Below, one piece after another: positions 46,856-54,530 of a DNA stretch of 64,000 nt (position 1 is the first letter of the stretch; each line of letters starts with the position of its first letter). Origin of the DNA: Thermococcus stetteri (GTDB lineage Archaea; Methanobacteriota_B; Thermococci; Thermococcales; Thermococcaceae). A program made the translations under genes and the position numbers. The notes beneath the pieces were generated by a model. That model saw nothing but the letters and a program-made list of their open reading frames with translations, was not told the origin of the DNA and did not search any database. Location of the stretch: the NCBI RefSeq assembly GCF_017873335.1, contig NZ_JAGGKB010000001.1:62001-126000 (forward strand), in the 5' to 3' direction.

Positions 46856-47465
46856 ACACTACTTCCACCGCTACGGGAGGGCGACCTTCACGCTCTTCCT
46901 CATCAACGTCGCCGTTTACATTATCGAGGCTCTATTGAGCGGCGGGAACTTTCTGAGCATTAAGGGCGGCGTTCTGGCGCTCCTCGGCCAGTTGAACTAC
47001 GCCGTCTTGCACTACGGCTACTGGTGGCAGCTCTTCACGGCGATGTTCGTTCACGTCAACATAATCCACATCTTCTTCAACATGTACTTCCTCCTAACGA
47101 TGGGGAGACAGCTCGAAGGGGTTCTCGGCTCGAAGAGGGTAGTGCTGACTTACATCGTCTCTGGCCTAACCGGAAACGTCCTGACGCTCTTCCTCATGCC
47201 TCCAATGACCCTCAGTGCTGGTGCAAGCGGTGCCCTCTTTGGAATAGTCGGGGCGCTGATAACTATAAGCGGCGTCGTGGGTGGGAACATGCAGGGGGCA
47301 TTGATGAACGCATTCTTCCTGTTCCTGATAAACAGCGTCCTGCCAAAGGTCAACGCCTTCGCCCACCTTGGCGGCCTCGTCGCGGGCATCTCGATAGGCT
47401 ACTACTACGGAAAGGTCATCAGGAGAAAGCTCATGTGGCAGTACGCCTACGGTGACTATTGGTGA
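46845..47465 (+). CDS. Rhomboid-family intramembrane serine protease
   Basis: A 206-residue protein with six helices. Catalytic Ser in G-A-S-G-A-L-F-G and His in A-H-L-G-G are present, with the N-terminal H-I-F-F-N-M-Y-F loop. So it should be active and cut membrane proteins within the bilayer. Start is GTG 46845, inside the end of the phosphatase gene. Confidence 0.92.
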   Translation: MGLEHYFHRYGRATFTLFLINVAVYIIEALLSGGNFLSIKGGVLALLGQLNYAVLHYGYWWQLFTAMFVHVNIIHIFFNMYFLLTMGRQLEGVLGSKRVVLTYIVSGLTGNVLTLFLMPPMTLSAGASGALFGIVGALITISGVVGGNMQGALMNAFFLFLINSVLPKVNAFAHLGGLVAGISIGYYYGKVIRRKLMWQYAYGDYW

Positions 47466-47520
47466 TGCCGAAAGATTTAAAAATGCCCTCCTTGAGGTAT
47501 AGGACGAGCGCTCGGGAAGT

Positions 47521-47628
47521 GCCGGGGTAGCTTAGCCTGGTCAGAGCGCTCGGCTCATAGGGCCGCTCCCCTTCGGGGGAGCCTGAGAAACCGAGAGGTC
47601 CGGGGTTCAAAGCCCCGCCCCGGCACCA
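47521..47628 (+). tRNA. tRNA-Met (CAT), elongator, with intron
   Basis: Acceptor stem GCCGGGG pairs with CCCCGGC at 47618-47624; discriminator A and encoded CCA follow (47625-47628). Anticodon stem CTCGG (47549-47553) pairs with CCGAG (47591-47595); anticodon CAT is at 47556-47558. The T arm holds GGTTCAA. An intron follows position 37. The acceptor lacks initiator features; the intron fits elongator tRNA-Met of Thermococcales. A TATA-like TTTAAAAA lies near 47475. tRNA-Ile2 with CAT is the alternative, less likely. Confidence 0.93.
47560..47589 (+). other. tRNA-Met intron (30 nt)
   Basis: The 30 bases between position 37 (A47559) and position 38 (A47590) of the anticodon loop. It contains a GC hairpin GCTCCCC-TTC-GGGGGAGC and would form the bulge-helix-bulge cut by archaeal splicing endonuclease. 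Removal leaves a standard seven-base loop CTCATAA. Confidence 0.88.
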
Positions 47629-48269
47629 CAACAAACTTCGCCTGTGCGAAGTTTGATTAAGGTTTGTAGCTCTTTTCTAAAAAGCAGTTCTATGTGATTT
47701 TCTCTTTGAATGGTTGCTTCGAATGTGAGAACTCTTAAAATACCTCAATAGGGTTTAACTCTAAAAATCGACTCCCAAGGGGGTCAAGGAAATGCAAACT
47801 CTCGCCTGAAAGTTTCTATCTGAATGGTTCTCCTTCTGAAGTGGCGCTTATAGTGTAAAATCCCTGAACACGGCCATTTTCGAAAGGAGCTACAAACTTT
47901 GATGAAACTTTGCCCAGCAAAGTTTCAGCGCTGGCGGAATGTCCTTTGACTGTTCTAACTCACCTGTTTGAAAGGTTAATGTCCTGCATTCTCGCTCCCT
48001 TTTGGTAGATTCTCGCCTAATAAGCAATTAAAGGGTTTACTCAGAGTATAACGCCCAAAGGGCGTTAAAAAGGAAGAAAAACCGCATTTCTCTGCCTATC
48101 TGTCAAAGAGAATCTAACTGCAAAAGCTCCTAACTGGCATTCAGTCTCTAGACTGAATGTTAGATACCAAAGGAAATGCACTGATTACTTTTTTCTTCCG
48201 AAGTCTTGCTCAGGTACCCAAACTGTTTCTTGCGAAAACCTTTTCTGGAAAAGTGCATATTCTGTCCCG
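47629..48269. other. Gene-free, hairpin-rich stretch behind tRNA-Met
   Basis: No convincing gene on either strand over 641 bases. Perfect or near-perfect hairpins at 47632-47655 (10-bp stem), 47903-47927 (11-bp stem, CCA loop), 48049-48067 (TAACGCCC/GGGCGTTA) and 48138-48159 (CATTCAGTC/GACTGAATG, outer CTAAC/GTTAG). A weaker one lies at 47770-47785. An 11-bp inverted repeat GTTTGTAGCTC (47662-47672) / GAGCTACAAAC (47887-47897) spans part of it. Short words such as TCTCGCCT recur. It could be a decayed integrated element or a structured RNA. Confidence 0.6.
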
Positions 48270-48632
48270 ATGAAGATAATCAAAGTCCCCTCCAAAGACA
48301 GCATCGGGGTGATACCCTACGGCTCCCCTCCCGAGGTCGAGCTTGAGATAGAGGTTAAGCAGCGGAAGGGCGAGCTTGTTCTCTGGATAACCAACCCGAA
48401 CACAACCAAAGTCGAGATTGACAACGAGGTGGAGCTTTACGAGTTCATAGGCTACTGGCAGAAACTTGACCCCGGAATTATCTTTCTAAAAAAGAGGATC
48501 GTCCTTATTCCGGGTGAGACAATCGAGCAGAAGCTCCCCCTGGAGCTCCCTCCGGGCAGATACAAGGTCGTTAAGTACGCCTACCTGAACGGGGCAAGGG
48601 TTAAGGTGGAAAAGGAGTTCACCGTCCGTTAG
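48270..48632 (+). CDS. Conserved hypothetical, Ig-like beta protein
   Basis: A 120-residue protein (MKIIKVPSKDSIGV…) with strand-rich pattern and P-G-E-T-I-E-Q-K-L-P-L-E-L-P-P-G-R-Y near the end, typical of a small Ig-like sandwich. No signal peptide or membrane helix, so probably cytoplasmic. No named family. It lacks a clear ribosome binding site and overlaps the convergent XPD gene by 14 bases. Confidence 0.6.
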   Translation: MKIIKVPSKDSIGVIPYGSPPEVELEIEVKQRKGELVLWITNPNTTKVEIDNEVELYEFIGYWQKLDPGIIFLKKRIVLIPGETIEQKLPLELPPGRYKVVKYAYLNGARVKVEKEFTVR

Positions 48633-50532
48633 ACCAGAACCTTTTAAGGTAGAGCCTCATAGTTTGGAGCGTCACCGGCTTCATGGTCTCGGTCATCCAG
48701 TCGGGAAGGTCCTTTCTTATGCTCCTCCAGAGGACGCGGTAGTCGAGGATTACAATGCTCCCCTTCTCCTCTGCAGAGCGGTGAACCCTTCCCGCTGCCT
48801 GGACGAGCTTTCTGTGGGCTGGAAGGTAGTAGCCGTAATACTTGCCCTTTCCTGGGAACTTCTTCTCAAAGTACCTTATCTGGGCCTGAACCCTCGGCGT
48901 TGGCCTCGCGTATGGGATTCCGACAAGGACAACGCCGTTCATCTCGTCGCCAGAATAATCCTGTCCCTCGCTGTTCCTTCCTCCCATCACGCCGAGCAGA
49001 ACCGCACCGTTGGCTTTCGCATGGGCCTTGAACTGGGCTATCATGAGGTCGTTCTCCCTCGATGAGACCCCTTGCTGTTCAACGAACACGGCCTTTCCAG
49101 TTTTTTCAAGCCTCACATCGAGATTGGCAGAGAGGAGGCCCTGAAGAACCTCATAGGAAGCCGTGAAGACGCCGACGTTCTTTGGAATGAGCCTCGCCGC
49201 TTCCACTATGTACTCCACCATCTTCCTGTAAGCCTGGAGCGAGCGTTCGTCTCCCCTCGTCGAGACGTCCTTTGCAACCAGCACCTGGGCGTTCTCCTTC
49301 TTTACCATCCTCGGAAACTTCTTCATCCTGGCGTTTTCAATGCCCATAACGTCCCTGAAGGCCTCAAGGGGTGTCAGCGTCCCGGACATGAATATCGCAC
49401 TCTGGACTTCCCTAATAAAGCTCAGAGCTCGCGACGGGTCGAGGGCGACAAGCTCGAGGCTCATACCCTTCTCCCTCGTCATCAGGAAGAGGTAGTCGTC
49501 CCTACCGATGAGAGAGAGCCAGAGGAGAAGGAACTCGCCGACCCTGCCGACGTAGCTCCTCGGCGGCTTGCCCTTTTCTATGCGGTCCTCCCTTATGGCG
49601 TCTCCAACGGAAACCATCTCGTTGAGCGTCTTAACGAGCCAGCGCTCGTTTATTCCCAGAATTCCAATAACATGGGCAAAGACCAGCTTGGGCTGTACAG
49701 GGGCCTCTTCGACGTCTCTCTCGGCCAGCTTCTCGGAGTACAGCTTCTCAAGACCCTTCCCGAGGATGCTCAGAAAGTTCGCTATCTCGTGCTCCCTGTA
49801 CTCATCGGCCTCCTTTATCGCCCTGTTTATCGTGTGTATGCTGAGCCTGTCACTTAAGGCCGAGATCGCCTGGTCTGGAAGGTTGTGAGCTTCATCAAAG
49901 ATGATTATGAGGTCGGAGTAGTCAACGCCGAGCGAGCTTATCAGGCTCTCCCTTATGCTTGGACTGAGGGCGTAGAGGTAGCTGGCCACTATAACGTCGG
50001 CCTTCTCAGCTATCCTCTTGGTGATGTCGTAGGGGCACAGCTCAAGGGTCTCCGCGTAGTTGAGTATCTCAGCCGGGTGGCTCGGCTCTGTCAGGAAGAA
50101 CCGTATTACCTCCTCAAACTCGGCCTTTTTCTTCTTCTCGTTCTCATAGAACGGGCACTTTCCCAATTTCTTCAGGTTCTTGCAGACAATCATGGCGTTG
50201 TAGGCGTCGGTTGTGAACTGCCTGAGATAAGTGTGAAGGCACAGCTCCTTCCTGCTCCTCAGCTCGACGCCGGAGACGGGCTTTTTCCTGTGGATGGCTT
50301 TCAGCTCCTCGATTACTCTGTCCATTTGCCTGTGGGTTCTAGCCAGGTAGAGAACCTTGTAGCCGTACTCTTTGGCGAAAGGAAGAACACCGGCAAGAAC
50401 GCTGATGGTCTTTCCAAATCCAGTAGGAGCCTCAACTATCGCGTTCTCGCCGTTCTTAACGGCCTCGCTGATGAGGTCTATGAACTCCTTCTGGTTCGGT
50501 CTGAGCTTCTCGTAGGGAAAGTACTCACTCAT
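48619..50532 (-). CDS. XPD-family DNA helicase (Fe-S)
   Basis: A 637-residue 5'-3' superfamily 2 helicase. Walker A E-A-P-T-G-F-G-K-T near residue 37; D-E-A-H in F-D-E-A-H-N near 208; motif VI Q-A-A-G-R-V-H-R near the end. Four Cys for the 4Fe-4S cluster are present (E-L-C-L-H, I-V-C-K-N, G-K-C-P-F, E-L-C-P-Y). Start ATG 50532 (MSEYFPYEKL) is chosen; a 27-residue extension of the frame is unlikely. Role in repair or transcription-linked unwinding. Confidence 0.94.
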   Translation of the reverse strand: MSEYFPYEKLRPNQKEFIDLISEAVKNGENAIVEAPTGFGKTISVLAGVLPFAKEYGYKVLYLARTHRQMDRVIEELKAIHRKKPVSGVELRSRKELCLHTYLRQFTTDAYNAMIVCKNLKKLGKCPFYENEKKKKAEFEEVIRFFLTEPSHPAEILNYAETLELCPYDITKRIAEKADVIVASYLYALSPSIRESLISSLGVDYSDLIIIFDEAHNLPDQAISALSDRLSIHTINRAIKEADEYREHEIANFLSILGKGLEKLYSEKLAERDVEEAPVQPKLVFAHVIGILGINERWLVKTLNEMVSVGDAIREDRIEKGKPPRSYVGRVGEFLLLWLSLIGRDDYLFLMTREKGMSLELVALDPSRALSFIREVQSAIFMSGTLTPLEAFRDVMGIENARMKKFPRMVKKENAQVLVAKDVSTRGDERSLQAYRKMVEYIVEAARLIPKNVGVFTASYEVLQGLLSANLDVRLEKTGKAVFVEQQGVSSRENDLMIAQFKAHAKANGAVLLGVMGGRNSEGQDYSGDEMNGVVLVGIPYARPTPRVQAQIRYFEKKFPGKGKYYGYYLPAHRKLVQAAGRVHRSAEEKGSIVILDYRVLWRSIRKDLPDWMTETMKPVTLQTMRLYLKRFWSNGR

Positions 50533-50578
50533 GGGAAAGTGTTTTAACTGGCCCGTTTTAACCTTTGCCGTGATGGTG

Positions 50579-50839
50579 ATGGAGGAGCGGTGGGAAAAAA
50601 TAGCAGAGTACATTGTGGAGGCAGCCCTTATAGCCTGGCTAGGATATCTCTTCCTCTACCAGAACTACCTGCTCTACCACTGGCACCGCGGCCTGCCCCT
50701 TCCAAGTAGAACTCCCTACGCGATCCTTGGACTCATCATGGGTGGTGCTTTTCTGGCCTTAGAGCTGTGGCGTAACAGGACGTTATTTCTTGAGAAGAAC
50801 GTCTCTACAGGCATGCAAGGGCAGGGTGAAGACCAATAA
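50579..50839 (+). CDS. Small two-helix membrane protein
   Basis: An 86-residue protein with two hydrophobic helices (around I-A-W-L-G-Y-L-F-L-Y and A-I-L-G-L-I-M-G-G-A). No family recognised. ATG 50579 follows GATGGTG; ATG 50573 is an alternative. It is divergent from XPD, with its start close to XPD's own start, so the promoters overlap. Confidence 0.5.
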   Translation: MEERWEKIAEYIVEAALIAWLGYLFLYQNYLLYHWHRGLPLPSRTPYAILGLIMGGAFLALELWRNRTLFLEKNVSTGMQGQGEDQ

Positions 50840-50873
50840 AGAACTAGTAACTTTGGAGGTTATAAAGAAGAGA

Positions 50874-51107
50874 TCAAAGCTCGAGGCTGAGCCTTCTGAC
50901 GACCGGGTCTTCGGCCTCTTCCGGCTTTATCTCCTCGATGCTCTCGATCCATATCTTGCTCCTCGGAACCCTGTGCTTGCTCCCGATGTCGGAGTAAACA
51001 AGCTCCCTGACATGTTCCTCCTTGAGTGCCCTGTATTCCTTGGTGAAGGGCTGTTTCTTCCCGAGCCTTTCAAAGGTACCCTTGACGCGGAAAACCTTGA
51101 CCTCCAT
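50874..51107 (-). CDS. Ribosomal protein L18Ae (LX)
   Basis: A 77-residue archaeal L18Ae/LX ([15 protein letters not shown]…), ending V-R-R-L-S-L-E-L. The K[10 protein letters not shown] core is typical. AGGTGTAAAAAATG precedes it. Part of the minus-strand translation group L39e-L31e-aIF6-L18Ae. Confidence 0.93.
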   Translation of the reverse strand: MEVKVFRVKGTFERLGKKQPFTKEYRALKEEHVRELVYSDIGSKHRVPRSKIWIESIEEIKPEEAEDPVVRRLSLEL

Positions 51108-51159
51108 TTTTTACACCTCCTTCCTCCGCCACTACTCAGGCCATTTTTTAAGCTTTGCT

Positions 51160-51849
51160 TCAATCAAGGAAGCCGAGGGCTTCTTCAATCTTAACTATCT
51201 CAGGACCAGTCGTCAGATGCCCGACAACTACACCGTGTGAGTTGGCGAGCATGCAGGAGCCGACGAATGGAACGCCCATGTTGGCCGTCCCCACGTAGAT
51301 GTCAACGCCGAAGAGGTCGCTGAGCCACTCGAGCTCCTCGTCGGTCACCTCCGGGTGGACGAGCCCGCCCCTGTTCGTGACGACTCCGACGCTGCCGACC
51401 GAGTGGTAGCTGGCTATCATTCCCCTCTCGACCTCTTCAACCCCAAGGATGTCACCGATGGCCTTCGCCTCTTCCCTCGTGAACTCCTTGCTGACGAGGG
51501 CAGCCCTGTCGTTGGTCAGAATGAGATTGCCGAGGGCCGTGAGGCGGCTCTGGAATGGAACGACGTCCATGTCGATGCCGAACTCTTTGAGGGCAGTCTT
51601 GATCCCGTCGAGCTCGGCGTCCCAGATGTACCACGGGACTATGATGGCATTGGAGTTGCCGGCGGCGAATATCCCAACTATCCTCGACTTCATTATGCTG
51701 GTCTCAATGATCGGGACCTTGAGAACCTCTCTCAGGACTTCCAGCTTCTTCTCACCCAGCCCCTCGCGGACGAGGAGCACCCTATCGGTGGCAAGACCAT
51801 AAACACCGAGGTATGGGGAGTTTTCAAAATCGAGCCTCTCTATGTGCAT
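51160..51849 (-). CDS. Translation initiation factor aIF6
   Basis: A 229-residue pentein-fold protein that binds the large subunit and keeps it from joining the small one. Five repeats of about 45 residues are visible, with G-N-S-N-A-I-I-V-P and A-N-S-H-G-V-V-V-G in different repeats. Sits between L31e and L18Ae on the same strand, the usual archaeal order. Confidence 0.95.
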   Translation of the reverse strand: MHIERLDFENSPYLGVYGLATDRVLLVREGLGEKKLEVLREVLKVPIIETSIMKSRIVGIFAAGNSNAIIVPWYIWDAELDGIKTALKEFGIDMDVVPFQSRLTALGNLILTNDRAALVSKEFTREEAKAIGDILGVEEVERGMIASYHSVGSVGVVTNRGGLVHPEVTDEELEWLSDLFGVDIYVGTANMGVPFVGSCMLANSHGVVVGHLTTGPEIVKIEEALGFLD

Positions 51850-51876
51850 CTCGTCACCTCTAAAAAGTGGTTAAAA

Positions 51877-52149
51877 TCAGGCGAGGGAGACCTTGGCTAT
51901 CCTCTTCCCCTCGCTCTCCTCAACGACGACCTTGACGCGGAGCTTTCCAGGTGGCTTCTCAGCGCCGCGCTCCCAGATCTTCTCGTTGACGTCTGTGCCG
52001 ATTATGACCTCGTCGGCCTTGGCGTGCCTTGCTATCCACTCGCGGACGAAGCGAGCGGCCCTGGGCGCCCTCTTCCAGCGGGGAACCCTCTTCTTGATCT
52101 TGTTTATCGGGACGACGAATACGACTTCCTCACCGGGCTTGATCGGCAT
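51877..52149 (-). CDS. Ribosomal protein L31e
   Basis: A 90-residue L31e ([15 protein letters not shown]…) with [13 protein letters not shown] and [12 protein letters not shown], which match the family. GGTG precedes the ATG. 27 bases before aIF6, 10 bases after L39e. Confidence 0.95.
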   Translation of the reverse strand: MPIKPGEEVVFVVPINKIKKRVPRWKRAPRAARFVREWIARHAKADEVIIGTDVNEKIWERGAEKPPGKLRVKVVVEESEGKRIAKVSLA

Positions 52150-52159
52150 TTACACCACC

Positions 52160-52315
52160 TCACTCCTTAAGCTTTGTTCTCCTCCAGTGCCTCCTCTTAG
52201 GATGAGTGAGAACTTTTCTGTTGGTCTTTACGATCACCCAAACAGGGACGCGCCTGTTCTGTTTGGCGGCCTTAGCAAGTCTGAGCTTCTTCGCAAAGGG
52301 CTTGTTCCTTGCCAT
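52160..52315 (-). CDS. Ribosomal protein L39e
   Basis: A 51-residue basic protein read by hand: it begins [16 protein letters not shown] and ends [11 protein letters not shown]. The R-V-P-V-W-V motif and total length are those of L39e, which lines the exit tunnel. GGGGGTG precedes the ATG. First gene of the L39e-L31e-aIF6-L18Ae operon. Confidence 0.95.
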   Translation of the reverse strand: MARNKPFAKKLRLAKAAKQNRRVPVWVIVKTNRKVLTHPKRRHWRRTKLKE

Positions 52316-52400
52316 AGTTACACCCCCTCCTTTGCCTGTTCATGCTTTGGGAATCCGTTTTTAAGCTTTTTTGTGTTCATCGTTAGGGCGGCGCAAGGCA

Positions 52401-52991
52401 TCAATCCGGAACCACGTGGTGCTCCCTGCATCTAGCCTCGTAGCTCTCCCTCCCGCCGACGAGGATAACAGGCGAATTCCTCGGGGCAGGTTTCCCATCT
52501 ATCAGCCGCTGGCTCCTTGTTGCGGGTCTTCCGCAGACGGTGCAGATCGCCGTCAGGTAGACTATGTTGTCAGCCCTGACTAAAAGCTCCTTTGTTACCG
52601 GAAAAGGGTCGCCCTTGAAATCGAGGTTTAGACCACTGGCTATAACGTAGATACCCCGATCTGCAAGCTCGTTTAAAGCCTCGACAACCGACATCGGGAA
52701 GAACTGAACCTCATCTATACCTATGACTTCGTAGCCCTCATTGAGCGTGATCTCCTTTATCTGCTCCACCCCTTCCTCAGTGGTTGGCACTACAAAGGCC
52801 TCATATCTAAGACCGTTGTGAGCCACGACTTCCCTTTCGGAATAGCGGTTGTCTATGGCCGGTTTGAACAAAGCGGCCTTTCTCTTGGCGAAGATCTGCC
52901 TCTCGACCCTTTTGATCAGCTCGGTGGTCTTTCCAGCGAACATTGGGCCCGTGATGACCTCAAGAAACCCGCCCGGGTGCATCGGTTTCAC
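52401..52991 (-). CDS. tdk: Thymidine kinase
   Basis: A 196-residue type II thymidine kinase (salvage of thymidine). P-loop G-P-M-F-A-G-K-T-T near residue 15, D-E-V-Q-F-F near 93, and a zinc site with C-T-V-C-G and C-R-E-H-H. Start ATG 52991; ATG 52982 (MHPGG) is also possible. Confidence 0.93.
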   Translation of the reverse strand: MKPMHPGGFLEVITGPMFAGKTTELIKRVERQIFAKRKAALFKPAIDNRYSEREVVAHNGLRYEAFVVPTTEEGVEQIKEITLNEGYEVIGIDEVQFFPMSVVEALNELADRGIYVIASGLNLDFKGDPFPVTKELLVRADNIVYLTAICTVCGRPATRSQRLIDGKPAPRNSPVILVGGRESYEARCREHHVVPD

Positions 52992-53029
52992 CGCTGATGA
53001 TGGAGAGGAGAGAGTTAAAACGGTTTGGG

Positions 53030-53449
53030 CTAGACTTTCTTCACGATCAGCTTAACGCCATCGACCTTGATGACCTCAACAGTATCTCCGACTTTGAGCT
53101 CCTCATCGCTGAGCGCTATCCACTTGTCCCCTTCGAGCTCGACTAGATAGTGGTCTTCCGCTACTTTAACGACTCTTCCCCTCTTCCCCACCAGCTCGAA
53201 GGTGTACTTCTTCTCCTTTTCTCCAATGTCCACTACGTCTTTTCTTATGTACCTGCCGACGAGAATGTAGGCGAGAACACCGAAGATGAGGGCGACCACA
53301 AAGCTCTCCGTGAAGTTCCAGCCAAAGCCGAGGAGTATCCCAAGGACGGCAAAGGTAACTCCAATGGGCGTAATGAACGCGGTAACCATCATGTCGAGCA
53401 GGATTATTAACAGGCCAAGGATGAGGAGAAAAATGGAAAGGGGGTCCAT
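53030..53449 (-). CDS. NfeD-like membrane protein
   Basis: A 139-residue protein. Residues ~1-65 hold two or three hydrophobic helices; residues ~80-139 form an OB-like NfeD domain (G-K-R-G-R-V-V-K-V…L-K-V-G-D-T-V-E-V). Short form without the protease domain. It follows the stomatin gene after 6 bases; the two families are commonly paired. Confidence 0.88.
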   Translation of the reverse strand: MDPLSIFLLILGLLIILLDMMVTAFITPIGVTFAVLGILLGFGWNFTESFVVALIFGVLAYILVGRYIRKDVVDIGEKEKKYTFELVGKRGRVVKVAEDHYLVELEGDKWIALSDEELKVGDTVEVIKVDGVKLIVKKV

Positions 53450-53455
53450 AGGCCC

Positions 53456-54412
53456 TCACTCCATCAAGTCTTTAAGCTTTTCAGCGTCATCTCCACCGTC
53501 CCCATCTTCTTCCTCTGGTTCCTGCTTCTCGCTCTTCGGTGGTTGTGGAAGCGGCATCTCCTTGACCTTCTGGAGAATTCTCAGCAGACCGATGAGAGCC
53601 TCTGTATCGTACGGGACTATGAGGTTGCCGTACTTGGCGAGGTCTGGGAGCTTCTCGATGTACTGGAGGGTCAGATACTTCTCGTCGGCCATCCTGAGGG
53701 CCTCGAGAACCTTCCTGATGGCCTGCGCCTGACCTTCCGCTATGAGTATCTGCCTCTGCTTCTCACCCTCCGCCTTCAGGATGGCTGCCTGCTTCTGACC
53801 TTCGGCCTCTCTTATGGCGCTCTCCTTCTTACCTTCAGCCAGGAGTATCATGGCCCTCTTCTCCCTCTCCGCCGTCATCTGCTTAGCCATTGCCTCTTGG
53901 ATGTCCTTCGGCGGGTCTATCCTCTGTATCTCGACGCGGGTTATCTTGACGCCCCAGCGGTCGGTTATCTTGTCCAGCTCCTCCCTCAGGCGGGCGTTGA
54001 TTATGTCCCTGCCGGAGAGAGTCTCATCGAGCTCCATCTCACCGATTATGGCACGCAGGTTGGTTTGAGCGAGCTTGACGATGGCCATCAGGAAGTTGCT
54101 GACGTTGTAGACGGCCTTTATCGGGTCGATTATCTGGTAGTAGACAACGGCATCGACGGTTACGACGACGTTGTCCTTACAGATGACCTCTTGGGGAGGA
54201 ACGTCGATGACGTGCTCCCTCATGTCGACCTTCTTAACATGCTCCATGAAAGGTATTATAAAGTGCACTCCAGGATCAAGGATTCTGTTGAACTTTCCGA
54301 GCCTCTCAACGAGTCCCTTCTCGTAGGGCCTGATTATCTTGACGCCCAGCAGCAACAGCAGAAGCAGAAACAGACCCAAGACGAATATCACAACTGCGGC
54401 AAAGCCAGCCAT
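53456..54412 (-). CDS. Stomatin/SPFH-domain protein
   Basis: A 318-residue protein with one N-terminal membrane helix (~3-25), then the SPFH/Band 7 domain (V-I-R-P-Y-E-K-G-L-V-E-R-L-G-K-like start) and a charged coiled coil rich in A-E-G-Q/K repeats. The tail is acidic. Assembles on the membrane; a nearby stomatin-cutting protease is common but only the short NfeD is here. ATG 54412 after GGAGG. Confidence 0.9.
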   Translation of the reverse strand: MAGFAAVVIFVLGLFLLLLLLLGVKIIRPYEKGLVERLGKFNRILDPGVHFIIPFMEHVKKVDMREHVIDVPPQEVICKDNVVVTVDAVVYYQIIDPIKAVYNVSNFLMAIVKLAQTNLRAIIGEMELDETLSGRDIINARLREELDKITDRWGVKITRVEIQRIDPPKDIQEAMAKQMTAEREKRAMILLAEGKKESAIREAEGQKQAAILKAEGEKQRQILIAEGQAQAIRKVLEALRMADEKYLTLQYIEKLPDLAKYGNLIVPYDTEALIGLLRILQKVKEMPLPQPPKSEKQEPEEEDGDGGDDAEKLKDLME

Positions 54413-54530
54413 TACCACTACCTCCTGAAATTTTCAAACTTCCTGTATGTTGAACTGCTTATAAGGCTTTCCCGGGTATGGGAAGGGCTACTTTTTAAAC
54501 CCCCCGCGTATGTGGGAGAGGGTGAGAAAA

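Noticed and set aside
47632-47655. Hairpin right after tRNA-Met as a terminator
   Set aside because: Archaeal termination relies on T tracts rather than hairpins, and no T tract follows closely; kept only as part of the hairpin-rich stretch.
52983-53010. CTGATGATGG upstream of tdk as a possible C box
   Set aside because: No D box at a suitable distance; on the other strand the bases are the tdk leader.
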